From assembly GCF_040605455.1 (NCBI RefSeq), contig NZ_JBEXCV010000168.1:1-17736 (forward strand): 17,736 nucleotides of DNA, read 5' to 3'. Under the pieces are notes generated by a model that ran no database searches, was not told the DNA's origin, and saw nothing but the letters and a program-made list of their open reading frames with translations. Below are positions 5,667 to 13,492 of the stretch, piece by piece (the stretch's first letter is position 1; each line of letters opens with the position of its first letter). The stretch is from Embleya sp040605455 (GTDB taxonomy: Bacteria > Actinomycetota > Actinomycetes > Streptomycetales > Streptomycetaceae). Both the position numbers and the translations under genes were made by a program.

Positions 5667-8231
5667 TCAGTCCGTGGCGATCGCTCGCAGGACGTTCATC
5701 CGCGCCGCCCGGAAGGCCGGCATCACGGCGGCCAGCAGGCCGACCACCGCTGCGGCGATCACGATTCCGATCACAGTGCCCCACGGGATCTCCAGGACGT
5801 CCAAGCCCTGCTTGGCCAGCAGGCGCTGGGCCCCGATGCCCCACGCCATGCCGAGCGCGAGCCCGACCAGGGCGCCGAACACCGCGATCACCATGGACTC
5901 CAGGCGGATCATCCGGCGGATCTGCCGGCGCGAGGCGCCGATCGCCCGCATCAGGCCGATCTCCCTGGTGCGCTCGACCACCGACAGCGCCAGCGTGTTG
6001 ATCACACCCAGGATCGAGATGATGATCGCCAGGCCGAGCAGACCGTAGATCAGGTACAGGAACGTGTCGATCTGCTTGCCGATCAGTTCCTTGTAGTCGC
6101 TCTGGTCGCGGGCCTGGACCTGCGGGAAGGGATCGAGCGACGACTTGAGCGCGGCGCCGACCTTCGTCGCGTCCTGACTCTTGGCCGCGTTGATGCTCAC
6201 GCTCTGGTACTGCACGTTCGGGACGAACTGCTTCATGATCGTGTTCGGGATCACGAGCGTTTCGCCGAAACCGATCACATCGTCGGACTTCTTGCGGATC
6301 GCGCCGACCTCGACAGTGGTCTTCTGCTCCTTCGGGAAGGCGATCTCGATCTTGCCGCCGATGCCGAGGTGGTGATCCTTGGCGAAGTTCTCGCCGATGA
6401 CCGCCTTGCCCGCCGCGATGGCCGCGTCGCCGCTGCCCTGGAGGTAGACGGTCTTGAACGTGCCGTCCATGCCCGGGTCCGAGCCGAGGACGAAGTCCTT
6501 CTTGGACTTGCCGTCCGCGGTGATCGTCGCGTTGCTCAGGGTCGTGGCGACCACATCGCCGACGCCGGGGGTCTTGCGCACCGCCTGGACGATGGTCTCG
6601 GGGAAGGTCCCGGTCAGCGACTGGACGGTGTAGTCGGCACCCAGGGACTTGTCGATCTGCTTGTCGAACGAGGCCGACATCGACGAGGCCGCGACCGCCA
6701 TACCACTGACCAGCGCGACGCCGATCATGATCGCCGACGCGGTGGCACCGGTACGACGCGGGTTGCGCAGTGCGTTCTCCCGGCTGAGCCGGCCCATCGA
6801 GCCGAACAGCTTCGGGTACCAGGAGGCCAGCGCCGGGACCACGGTGCGGGCCAGGAGCGGCGCCAGCACGATGAAGCCGAGCAGCGTGAACAGCACGCCC
6901 AGGCCGAGGAATCCGCCGCCCTGTGCGCCATTCTCCGCGGTGGCCCCCGCGACCAGCGCGAGCGCCCCCAGGGCGAACAGCACCGCGCCGATGATCGAGC
7001 GGGTCTTGATCGACTTCTGCGGCGGCGCACCCGCCTCGCGCAGGGCCGCCATCGGGGCGACCTTGCCCGCGCGGCGGGCCGGCACGTACGCGGCGATGAC
7101 AGTGACGATCACACCGACCAGGTAGGCCACGATCGGGGTGGAGGTCTTGATCACCAGGGACGTGCCCTTGAGGTTGATCCCGACCGCGCTGATCAGCGCC
7201 TTGAGTCCGACGGCCAGGCCGAGGCCGGCCAGCAGGCCGAGCGTCGAGCCGACCACGCCCAGCAGGACCGCCTCGAGCAGCACCGAGCGGTTCACGTCCG
7301 CTCGGCTCGCGCCGATCGCCCGCATCAGGCCCAACTCACGGGTGCGCTGGGCGACCAGCATCGAGAAGGTGTTGAAGATCAGGAAGACGCCGACCAGCAC
7401 GGCGACACCGGCGAAGCCGAGCATCGCGTACTTCATCACGTTCAGGAAGCCGCTCAGCTGGTCGTTGGCGTCCTTGGCGGACTCCGCGGCCGTCTGGACC
7501 TCGAAGTTCTTCGGGTCGTTGAGCAGCTGCTGCACGCGCTGCTTGAGGTCCTTGTCGCCGATCCCGTTCGCGGCGGTCACCGACACCGAGGTGACGAGGT
7601 TCGGGTCGCCGAGCAGCCGCTGCGAGGCGGTCGCGTTGTCGAACGAGAGCAGGGCCGCGCCGGGGTTGGTGGTGGTGAAGGTCACGATGCCGCTGACCTT
7701 GACCGGGAACTCGCCGTTCGGCGCGATCACCCGCAGCTCGTCACCGATCTTGACGTGCTTCTTCTTCGCCGTGTCCGAGTCGATCATCACCTCGGCCGGG
7801 CCCTTGGGCGCGGCACCGCTGGTGATCTTGACCGGGGTCCGGTCGGTCTCGAACCAGTTCGTGGCGATCGTCGGCGCGCCCGAGGACGGGCCGACCGACT
7901 TGTTGTGCTTGTCGACCACCGTGAGCGACTCGAGGTTGACGTTGCCGTGCGCCTCCTTGACGCCGTCCACCTTGGCGATCTTGTCGATCAGCGATCGCTG
8001 GAGTGTGGGCGTCTCGCCGGTGACCGCGAGGTCGTTCTTGTCGAACTCGGACTTGGGCTTGACCGAGACGTCCGACGCCGTGGACTTGAACAGGTCGTCG
8101 AAGGTCTTGGTGATCGTGTCGGTGAATACCAGGGTGCCGGAGACGAACGCGACCGACAGCAGCACTGCCAGGGCGGACAGCACCATTCGCCCCTTGTGGG
8201 CGAGGAAGCTGCGGAACGTGGCTTTCAACAT
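5667..8231 (-). CDS. ABC transporter permease, FtsX/MacB type with two FtsX domains
   Basis: An 854-residue inner-membrane permease. I count about ten membrane segments: one at residues 16-36, a set at about 268-293, 319-345 and 365-385, another at 411-430, 440-462 and 494-516, and the last at 724-752, 780-805 and 818-838. Two extracytoplasmic domains (about 40-260 and 520-720) lie between. Each FtsX domain carries the coupling motif facing the ATPase: RELGLMRAIGASR (298-310) and REIGLMRAIGASRRQ (756-770). The length and duplicated layout match the actinobacterial MacB/LolE-like exporters implicated in exporting peptides, lipids or lipoproteins, or in envelope stress; the cargo here is unknown. 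The ATG at 8231 has GGAGAG about 12 bases upstream and lies 22 bases after the ATPase stop, so the two form one operon. Confidence 0.95.
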   Translation of the reverse strand: MLKATFRSFLAHKGRMVLSALAVLLSVAFVSGTLVFTDTITKTFDDLFKSTASDVSVKPKSEFDKNDLAVTGETPTLQRSLIDKIAKVDGVKEAHGNVNLESLTVVDKHNKSVGPSSGAPTIATNWFETDRTPVKITSGAAPKGPAEVMIDSDTAKKKHVKIGDELRVIAPNGEFPVKVSGIVTFTTTNPGAALLSFDNATASQRLLGDPNLVTSVSVTAANGIGDKDLKQRVQQLLNDPKNFEVQTAAESAKDANDQLSGFLNVMKYAMLGFAGVAVLVGVFLIFNTFSMLVAQRTRELGLMRAIGASRADVNRSVLLEAVLLGVVGSTLGLLAGLGLAVGLKALISAVGINLKGTSLVIKTSTPIVAYLVGVIVTVIAAYVPARRAGKVAPMAALREAGAPPQKSIKTRSIIGAVLFALGALALVAGATAENGAQGGGFLGLGVLFTLLGFIVLAPLLARTVVPALASWYPKLFGSMGRLSRENALRNPRRTGATASAIMIGVALVSGMAVAASSMSASFDKQIDKSLGADYTVQSLTGTFPETIVQAVRKTPGVGDVVATTLSNATITADGKSKKDFVLGSDPGMDGTFKTVYLQGSGDAAIAAGKAVIGENFAKDHHLGIGGKIEIAFPKEQKTTVEVGAIRKKSDDVIGFGETLVIPNTIMKQFVPNVQYQSVSINAAKSQDATKVGAALKSSLDPFPQVQARDQSDYKELIGKQIDTFLYLIYGLLGLAIIISILGVINTLALSVVERTREIGLMRAIGASRRQIRRMIRLESMVIAVFGALVGLALGMAWGIGAQRLLAKQGLDVLEIPWGTVIGIVIAAAVVGLLAAVMPAFRAARMNVLRAIATD

Positions 8232-8253
8232 GGTGGGGGACTCTCCGCCTGTT

Positions 8254-9033
8254 TCAGCTGGTCCGGGCGCCGTCGAAGCGCTTCATGCGCTCCAGGACGG
8301 CGTCGGACGTGGGACGCAGCATTTCGTCGACGATTCGACCGTCTGCCAGGAACAGGACCCGATCCGCGTAGGACGCCGCGTTCGGGTCGTGGGTGACCAT
8401 CACGATGGTCTGACCGAGCTCGTTGACACTGCGCCGCAGGAAGGCCAGCACCTCGGCGCCGGAGCGCGAGTCGAGGTTGCCGGTCGGCTCGTCACCGAAG
8501 ATGATCTCGGGCCGGCTGGCCAGCGCGCGGGCGCACGCGACGCGCTGCTGCTGACCACCGGAGAGCTCGCTCGGGCGGTGCTTGAGCCGGTCGCGCAGGC
8601 CGACGGTCTCGATCACGGTGTCCAGCCAGGCCTTGTCCGGCTTGCGGCCCGCGATGTCCATCGGCAGCGTGATGTTCTCCAGCGCGGTCAGCGTGGGGAG
8701 CAGGTTGAACGCCTGGAAGATGAAGCCGATGTTGTCGCGGCGAAGCTTGGTGAGCGCCTTGTCCTTGAGGCTGGTGATTTCGGTGTCGCCGATCCAGCTC
8801 TTGCCGCTGCTCACCGAGTCGAGACCGGCGAGGCAGTGCATCAGGGTCGACTTGCCGGAGCCGGAGGGGCCCATGATCGCGGTGAACTGACCGCGACCGA
8901 TCTGGACGTCCACGCTGTCGAGAGCGACGACTCGGGTCTCGCCTTCGCCATACGCCTTGGTGAGCTGCTGCGCGCGGGCGGCGATGGTGCCCCTGGAGTC
9001 CGCGTCGGTCATGGCAGCCGTGGCCGTAGTCAC
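8254..9033 (-). CDS. ABC transporter ATP-binding protein (MacB/LolD type)
   Basis: A 259-residue ATPase energising the FtsX-like permease encoded 22 bases downstream. The nucleotide-binding motifs are complete: Walker A GPSGSGKST (55-63), Q-loop Gln107 (IFQAFNLLPTLTALEN, typical of the MacB/LolD branch), signature LSGGQQQRVA (157-166), Walker B IIFGDEPTGNLD (177-188) and H-loop His215 (VTHD). I chose the GTG at 9033 because GGGGGA lies 7 bases upstream; an ATG 21 bases further in (9012) is the alternative and would remove only seven residues. The C-terminal tail (DEMLRPTSDAVLERMKRFD) is usual for this branch. No two-component genes adjoin, unlike many such operons. Confidence 0.95.
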   Translation of the reverse strand: MTTATAAMTDADSRGTIAARAQQLTKAYGEGETRVVALDSVDVQIGRGQFTAIMGPSGSGKSTLMHCLAGLDSVSSGKSWIGDTEITSLKDKALTKLRRDNIGFIFQAFNLLPTLTALENITLPMDIAGRKPDKAWLDTVIETVGLRDRLKHRPSELSGGQQQRVACARALASRPEIIFGDEPTGNLDSRSGAEVLAFLRRSVNELGQTIVMVTHDPNAASYADRVLFLADGRIVDEMLRPTSDAVLERMKRFDGARTS

Positions 9034-9322
9034 GAGTCTGTCCCCCAGTTGAGGTGGTAACGGTGGCGCTCCGCGTTTTGCAGTGCACAGGATCACCGTA
9101 GGGGGGATGAGGGCCCGGCGAATCCTCTCGAAGGACAGATCCCGTCGTCCTACGCAGGGAGGATCCCGGGTACGCCGAACGACCCTTCCCCCTAGGGGAG
9201 CCCCGTACCAGTGAGGTATGTCTCGAAGCGGAGTCGACGACTCGTCACGCTCCGTCCACCTCGCCCGTACCAACGATCCGCATCCGCCCGGGGGTTCCCG
9301 AAATGTCGTCGCCGACGCCGGC
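9034..9322. promoter_or_regulatory. Upstream region of the ABC exporter operon with three CCTACG/CCTAGG-type motifs
   Basis: No gene is visible. On the minus strand a TACGGT box (9095-9100) could be the -10 of the exporter operon, giving a leader of about 55 bases. Related G/C strings occur at 9097-9107 (CCGTAGGGGGG), 9147-9163 (TCCTACGCAGGGAGG) and 9189-9198 (the perfect palindrome CCCCTAGGGG). Three spaced similar motifs upstream of an exporter suggest a response-regulator or repressor binding array, but no regulator gene adjoins. Confidence 0.35.
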
Positions 9323-9342
9323 GCACCCCGAGAGGGGGGTGC
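9323..9342 (-). terminator. Short hairpin directly after the WYL regulator stop
   Basis: Arms GCACCCC (9323-9329) and GGGGTGC (9336-9342) around a 6-base loop, starting 2 bases past the stop codon of the minus-strand regulator. There is no T-run, common for actinomycete terminators. Confidence 0.5.
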
Positions 9343-9344
9343 CG

Positions 9345-10337
9345 TCAGTCTTGCGAGGGACCTTCCGTGGGCGTGTGGTTGGCCACGATCGCCGCGCCGA
9401 CTTCGGCCAGGGCGCGGCGCAGACTCGGCGGGGACACGGCCTCCACATGCGCGCCCAGCGCGGTCAGTTGGTCCACCCCGATCTCCTCGGACTCGGTGCG
9501 CAGTCGCAGTTCGCGCCAACCGGCCGGGTCCGGCGGTCCGGCCGAGGCGAGCGCGTCCGCGGCGACCACCGGGCCGAAGACTCGCGGCAATTGGCGTAAT
9601 CCGAACGGTGATACCCGGATCACGCAGGCCGACCGCATCAGCGAGCGGGCGAAATCGTCGTTGCTGTGGGCCCACCACGCGCTCAGGTCGAAGCCGTCGG
9701 GCCGCCCGAAGCGCTCGGGCCGGGTGCTCGCGGCCACCACTCGGGACACCCGGTAGCTGCGGATGTCGGTGCGGTGGCGGGCGACCAGGTACCAGACGCC
9801 CGCCTTGAGGACCAGGCCGAGCGGGTCCAGCCGGCGGGCCACCTCGCGGTCGCGGCGCGAGTAGCGCAGGTCGAGCCGGCGACCCGTCCACACGGCACTC
9901 GCGATCTCGGTCAGGCACGGGACGTCCTCGTCGTGCTGGAACCAGCCCGGCGCGTCCAGGTGGAAGCGCTGCCGGACCCGACCCGCACGGGTGCGCAGGT
10001 CGGCGGGCAACGTGGCCATCACCTTGGTCTGCGCCGCGACGAGCACGGTGTCCAGGCCCAGCGCGTCGGCGGCGTGCGGCGCGCCGGACAGGAACAGCGC
10101 GGCCGCCTCGTCGCCGGTGAGCCCGTCCAGCCTGGTCCGCCAGCCCTCGACCAGCCGGATCCCGCCATGCGGCCCGGTCTCGGTCCACAGCGGTACGCCT
10201 GACGCCTGGAGCGCGGCGACGTCGCGGTAGACGGTGCGGACCGACACCTCCAGCTCGGCCGCCAGTTCGGCGGCGGTCGCCCCGCCGGGTCGGTTCTGTA
10301 GGTGGAGCAGGAGCGCCACCAGTCGGCCGGATCGCAT
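9345..10337 (-). CDS. HTH/WYL-domain transcriptional regulator (YafY/DeoR-like)
   Basis: A 330-residue cytosolic regulator. Residues 5-60 form an HTH_11-type winged helix (TAAELAAELEVSVRTVYRDVAAL, then the wing GPHGGIRL). Residues about 135-205 form the WYL domain, with the name-giving motif GVWYLVARH (180-188; WYL at 182-184) and the SYRVSRV strand (194-200), which in this family binds an effector, often a nucleotide-type ligand. The remainder is the WCX-like C-terminal extension. The ATG at 10337 has no Shine-Dalgarno site, but a TAGTTT -10 box (minus strand, 10344-10349) ends exactly 6 bases before it, indicating a leaderless mRNA. It is divergent from the PNPOx-like gene and separated from it by 63 bases containing a 25-base palindrome, so it most likely controls itself and that neighbour. 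Confidence 0.92.
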   Translation of the reverse strand: MRSGRLVALLLHLQNRPGGATAAELAAELEVSVRTVYRDVAALQASGVPLWTETGPHGGIRLVEGWRTRLDGLTGDEAAALFLSGAPHAADALGLDTVLVAAQTKVMATLPADLRTRAGRVRQRFHLDAPGWFQHDEDVPCLTEIASAVWTGRRLDLRYSRRDREVARRLDPLGLVLKAGVWYLVARHRTDIRSYRVSRVVAASTRPERFGRPDGFDLSAWWAHSNDDFARSLMRSACVIRVSPFGLRQLPRVFGPVVAADALASAGPPDPAGWRELRLRTESEEIGVDQLTALGAHVEAVSPPSLRRALAEVGAAIVANHTPTEGPSQD

Positions 10338-10343
10338 GACACG

Positions 10344-10381
10344 AAACTAGCTCGGAATCCCTGCCAACGGTTGTCAGGGAT
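10344..10381. promoter_or_regulatory. Divergent promoter region with operator palindrome for WYL regulator / PNPOx gene
   Basis: ATCCCTGcCAAC (10357-10368) and GTTGtCAGGGAT (10370-10381) form a 25-base palindrome centred on G10369 with one mismatched pair. It begins 7 bases upstream of the regulator's -10 box (TAGTTT, minus strand, 10344-10349) and ends 7 bases upstream of CAGGAT (10389-10394), a -10-like box ending 6 bases before the plus-strand ATG at 10401. A protein bound here would cover both promoters. Confidence 0.7.
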
Positions 10382-10400
10382 GGCGGTGCAGGATCTGCGT

Positions 10401-10907
10401 ATGACGAGTTGGGCGGAGTTCGAGAAGGACGAGCCGGAGTTCGCGGCGACGGTGCGCGAGCGTTTCGGGATGTACAAGCACCACGTGCTGGGCACGGTGC
10501 GGCGGGACGGCGCGCCTCGGTTGAGCGGGCTGGAGGCGGACTTCCGGTTCGAGCAGATGTGGCTCGGCATGATGCCGAGCTCGATGAAGGCGCGGGATCT
10601 GCTGCGTGACCCACGATTCTCGATCTTCGCGAACCCGGGGGAGGGCGCCGAGATGACGCACGGCGACGTGCGGGTGAGCGGGCGGGCGATCGAGGTCGTG
10701 GACGAAGCGGTCAAGGGTCGGTATGCGGCCGAGACGAGTGCGCCGGAGCCGTTTCATCTGTTTCGGGTGGAACTGGACGAGGTGACTCGGACGGGGGTCG
10801 AGGGGGAGGAGGTGGTCATCCGGGTCTGGCGACCGGGCGCTCCCGTACGCACGATTCGGCGGGGGAACGACGCTGCGTCTGTTGCGCCTGCGCGCGAGGG
10901 GGGTTGA
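10401..10907 (+). CDS. Pyridoxamine 5'-phosphate oxidase-fold (FMN/F420-type) protein
   Basis: A 168-residue protein with the split beta-barrel of the PNPOx superfamily. Visible landmarks are an N-terminal helix (residues 12-22), strands HVLGTVRRDGAPRLSGL (28-44) and FRFEQMWLGMMP (48-59), the helix SSMKARDLLRDPRFSIFANPG (60-80), and the strand HGDVRVSGRAIEVVD (87-101). The 'xKxRDLxRDPRFSIF' segment typically contacts the flavin or F420 phosphate. The fold is shared by flavin and deazaflavin reductases, heme-degrading enzymes and proteins of unknown role, so the substrate is not predictable. The ATG at 10401 matches the start of homology; no Shine-Dalgarno site is visible, and a -10-like CAGGAT 6 bases upstream suggests a leaderless transcript. 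It is divergent from, and probably controlled by, the WYL regulator. Its 3' side enters a cluster of 26-base repeats. Confidence 0.88.
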   Translation: MTSWAEFEKDEPEFAATVRERFGMYKHHVLGTVRRDGAPRLSGLEADFRFEQMWLGMMPSSMKARDLLRDPRFSIFANPGEGAEMTHGDVRVSGRAIEVVDEAVKGRYAAETSAPEPFHLFRVELDEVTRTGVEGEEVVIRVWRPGAPVRTIRRGNDAASVAPAREGG

Positions 10908-10915
10908 GGCGAGTT

Positions 10916-11081
10916 GGCCTCAAACGCCGGCCGGGCTTGATTGGTTTCGGCTGACGGTGGGCGTTGATTTGGCTGGGTTGGCCTCAAGCGCCGGCCGGGC
11001 TGAAGTGGCCTCACGTGCCGGCCGGGCCGGGTGGCTTCAAGTGCCGGCCGGGCTGGGTGGCCTCACGTGCTGGGCGGGTGG
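10916..11081 (+). repeat. Repeat cluster 1: five copies of the 23-base GC-rich element
   Basis: Units begin at 10916, 10980, 11007, 11033 and 11059. The core is GGCCTCAAGCGCCGG followed by CCGGGCTG. The last four are spaced 26-27 bases; the first is 64 bases away, with a region between that may hold decayed copies. Variation concentrates at unit positions 8-11 (AAGC, AAAC, CGTG-type), and the last unit is degraded. The cluster fills the gap between convergent genes (PNPOx ends 10907, ABC-F ends 11084). Confidence 0.9.
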
Positions 11082-11083
11082 GG

Positions 11084-12748
11084 TCAGGTTGGGTTGGGTG
11101 GGTTTTGGGTGGGGTGTTCCTGGAGTGTGGGGGGAATCAGGCCGTGGCCTCGGTGGAGGGGGAGTTCTCGGGTGATGGCGATGTTGGTGAGGAAGGGACG
11201 GTCATGACTGGCCACCAGGAGGGCTCCTCGGTAGGCGTTGAGGGCCTGTTCGAGTTGGTGGACCGAGGCCAGGTCCAGGTTGTTGGTGGGCTCGTCGAGG
11301 ATCAGTAGGTGTGGCGGCGGGTCGGCGGACAGGAGTGCGGCCAGGACCGCGCGGAAACGTTCGCCGCCGGAGAGGGTGTCCACCCGTTGTTCGGGGCGGT
11401 TGCCCTTGAAGAGGAAGCGGGCGAGTCGGCCGCGCAGTTCCGCGTCCGTCGCCGAAGGCGCGAAGCGGCGCACGTTGGCCAGGACGCTCGCGTCCTCGTC
11501 CAGTACGTCCAGCCGCTGTGGCAGATGGCGCACGCCCTCGACGCCGATCCGCACGGTGCCCTCGGCCGGTTGCTCCGCACCGGTGAGCAGCCGAAGCAGC
11601 GTGGTCTTGCCCGAGCCGTTGTCGCCGGTCAGCGCGATGCGTTCGGGGCCGCGCACGATCAGGTCCAGGCCGTTTGGCCCGTACAGCCCGTCCGCGGTGT
11701 TCAGGCCCTCGGCCACGAGCACCGTGCGCCCGGCGGGTACCTCGGTCTCGGGCAACTCGATCCGGATCTCCTTGTCCTCGCGCACCGCGTCCCTGGCCTC
11801 GGACAACCGCGTGCGGGCATCGTCGAGCCGGCCCTCGTGGGTGCCCTTGAGCTTGCCGGCGGAGACCTCGGCGGCCCGCTTCAGGTTGCCCGCGACGATC
11901 CTGGGCACGCCGCCTTCCAACTGGGCCTTGCGGCCGGTCCGGACCCGGCGGGCCAGTCGTACCTGGGCCTCGGCCAACTCCCGCTTCTGTTTGCGCAGGT
12001 CGGTCTGTGCGGTGCGGACCAGCCGCTCGGCGGTCGCGCGCTCCTGCTCCAGGACCTCCAGATACGCGCTCAGATTTCCGCCGTAGGTGCGGGCCCGGTC
12101 CGGGAGCAACTCGACGATCCGGTCCACCAGGTCGAGCAGCACTCGGTCGTGGCTGACCACGAGGAGTACGCCCGGATACCCCCGCACCGCGTCGTACAGC
12201 CGCTCGCGTGCGGACGCGTCGAGGTTGTTGGTCGGCTCGTCCAGGAGCAGTACGTCGGGACGACGCAGCAGCAGCGCGGCGAGTCCGAGCAGTACCGACT
12301 CGCCGCCGGACAGCGTGCCGATCGTGCGGTCGAGATCGACGTGCGGCAGCCCGAGTCGGTCCAGTTGGGCCCGGGCGCGTTCCTCGACGTCCCAGTCGTC
12401 GCCGACCGCGTCGAAGTGCCGGACGTCCGTGTCGCCGGTCTCGATCGCCAGCAGAGCGGCGCGCGTTTCGGCGATGCCCAGTACGTCGTCGACGCGACGG
12501 GCCGCGTCGAGCGGGAGGTGCTGCGGCAGGTAGCCGAGGTCGCCGCCGACGGTGATCGACCCGGAGGAGGGCCGCAGGATTCCGGCGATCAGTTTGAGCA
12601 GGGTCGACTTGCCCGCGCCGTTGACCCCGACCAGGCCGGTTCGGCCGTTGCCGATGGCGAGATCGAGGCCGGTGCACACCGGGGTTCCGTCGGGCCAGTC
12701 GAAGGACAGGTCGGCACAAACGATCGCGGGTGCGGTCGGAAAAGACAT
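11084..12748 (-). CDS. ABC-F family ATPase (ribosome-associated translation/antibiotic-protection type)
   Basis: A 554-residue soluble protein with two nucleotide-binding domains and no membrane segment. Domain 1: Walker A GVNGAGKST (41-49), signature LSGGE (146-150), Walker B LLLDEPTNNLD (167-177), H-loop His200. Domain 2: GDNGSGKTT (375-383), LSGGE (459-463), LILDEPTNNLD (482-492), His515. Between them residues about 205-330 form the long charged helical linker (P-site tRNA interaction motif region) typical of ABC-F factors, which act in the ribosomal E site. The ATG at 12748 has GGGAG 7 bases upstream; upstream in-frame codons are Arg/Pro-rich and judged non-coding. The second Asn-Pro/Thr-rich C-terminal tail is short. 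A promoter is visible about 205 bases upstream, so the mRNA has a long leader, as in several antibiotic-inducible ABC-F genes. Resistance is possible, but housekeeping ABC-F roles are not excluded. Confidence 0.93.
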   Translation of the reverse strand: MSFPTAPAIVCADLSFDWPDGTPVCTGLDLAIGNGRTGLVGVNGAGKSTLLKLIAGILRPSSGSITVGGDLGYLPQHLPLDAARRVDDVLGIAETRAALLAIETGDTDVRHFDAVGDDWDVEERARAQLDRLGLPHVDLDRTIGTLSGGESVLLGLAALLLRRPDVLLLDEPTNNLDASARERLYDAVRGYPGVLLVVSHDRVLLDLVDRIVELLPDRARTYGGNLSAYLEVLEQERATAERLVRTAQTDLRKQKRELAEAQVRLARRVRTGRKAQLEGGVPRIVAGNLKRAAEVSAGKLKGTHEGRLDDARTRLSEARDAVREDKEIRIELPETEVPAGRTVLVAEGLNTADGLYGPNGLDLIVRGPERIALTGDNGSGKTTLLRLLTGAEQPAEGTVRIGVEGVRHLPQRLDVLDEDASVLANVRRFAPSATDAELRGRLARFLFKGNRPEQRVDTLSGGERFRAVLAALLSADPPPHLLILDEPTNNLDLASVHQLEQALNAYRGALLVASHDRPFLTNIAITRELPLHRGHGLIPPTLQEHPTQNPPNPT

Positions 12749-12983
12749 GGGGTGGCTCCCGGGGACGCGTGGTGAACGGATCGCGTGGGACACCGCGCGG
12801 CGGGATCGGAAGGGGCCGGACATGAAGAAATCGTCCGGGACGGCCACACCGAGGTCGAGAACGCGACCGCGAGCACACAGGGCTCAAGCGGCGCGATGTC
12901 CTGACCTCAGATGCGCAACGGACCATCCAGACGGACGACAATGTGACCGCTCCAGGCTAACCCCCGGCCGCTGCGGATCTCAA
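12749..12983 (-). promoter_or_regulatory. ABC-F promoter and long 5' leader
   Basis: On the minus strand TTGAGA (12978-12983), 18 bases, then TAGCCT (12954-12959) form a good sigma-70-type promoter, placing transcription start near 12947 and giving a leader of about 200 bases. The leader contains a hairpin with CCGGAC/GTCCGG arms (12816-12821, 12833-12838). Small start codons exist (GTG at 12847 and ATG at 12823, both in frame with the ABC-F protein; ATG at 12928 in another frame), but none has a convincing Shine-Dalgarno site. Confidence 0.6.
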
Positions 12984-13206
12984 ACGGTTTTCCCGTCCGG
13001 TGGCGCGACCTGCTGCGGATCGGTGTCCGCGCGGGTCGGATGCACGGCCTTGTCCGAGGCTTCGGCCGAGCCGGTCGGGCGATTCGGGCGGTACGCGCAC
13101 GTGGCCGTGCCGACCGGCAGCGCGAGCGGCGCGGCGGGGTGGCACGAGGGTGTTTTTCGCGTCCCGAAGCGTTTCGTGCACCGAGGCTCCCGTCGGATCG
13201 GGGGTT
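12984..13206. other. Intergenic stretch between divergent ABC-F and NodB-like genes
   Basis: No convincing gene. A minus-strand open frame beginning in repeat cluster 2 runs to about 12957, but its end overlaps the ABC-F promoter and it has no proper start or known motif. The T-run TGTTTTTCGCG near 13150 is not preceded by a stem. Confidence 0.5.
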
Positions 13207-13302
13207 GGCCTCAAACGCCGGCCGGGCTGGATGACCCGGCCTTCGGCCGAGGTGGCCTCAAGCGCCGGCCGGGCTGTTTGGCCTCAAGCGCCGGCCGGGC
13301 TA
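13207..13302 (+). repeat. Repeat cluster 2: three copies of the 23-base GC-rich element
   Basis: Units start at 13207, 13254 and 13280; the last two are spaced 26 bases. Between units 1 and 2 a different small hairpin (CGGCC-ttc-GGCCG) occupies part of the gap. Unit 3 ends in A instead of G and runs into a palindrome at 13296-13313. The orientation is the same as in clusters 1 and 3. Confidence 0.9.
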
Positions 13303-13313
13303 TCCATAGCCCG
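13296..13313. promoter_or_regulatory. Perfect hairpin/palindrome fused to the last repeat of cluster 2
   Basis: CGGGCTAT (13296-13303), two bases, ATAGCCCG (13306-13313): 8 perfectly paired positions. It sits 180 bases upstream of the NodB-like gene. It could be an operator or a small terminator. Confidence 0.4.
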
Positions 13314-13446
13314 TTCGGTGTGTGCACACCTCGGTTGGTCGGTGAGCGCGATTCGTGGCCGCCGGGTGGGTGTATCGGTTCACCCCATGCGGTGATCATG
13401 TTCCTTCGCGCGCTCGGCGTGCCCCCGACGGTGGCGGCGGGCGATC

Positions 13447-13474
13447 TAACCTGCTTTCGATTTCCCTGTATTTT
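13447..13474 (+). promoter_or_regulatory. Likely promoter patch of the NodB-like gene
   Basis: A relatively AT-rich patch immediately upstream of the gene carries two TANNNT boxes, TAACCT (13447-13452) and TATTTT (13469-13474). The second lies 18 bases before the GTG at 13493. No clear -35 is seen for either. Confidence 0.4.
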
Positions 13475-13492
13475 CGATCATTTGGGGCATTC

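Noticed and set aside
5529..8396. A 955-codon open frame on the plus strand across the FtsX-like permease gene
   Set aside because: It is antisense to a permease with clear FtsX motifs and encodes Asp/Arg/His-rich low-complexity sequence, the usual mirror image of GC-rich actinomycete coding DNA.
10916..11175. Peptides read from repeat clusters (repeated 'GLKRRPGWVASSAGRAG'-type sequence)
   Set aside because: Open frames across the clusters simply translate the repeat. They have no ribosome-binding site or conserved start and run into unrelated genes.
11309..12775. Long plus-strand open frame opposite the ABC-F gene
   Set aside because: The minus strand carries all Walker, signature and H-loop motifs of ABC-F; the opposite frame is a shadow.
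12957..13214. 85-codon minus-strand frame (contains VHETLRDAKNTLVPPR)
   Set aside because: It would begin at a TTG inside a repeat unit and end within the ABC-F promoter, without a ribosome-binding site or family motif.
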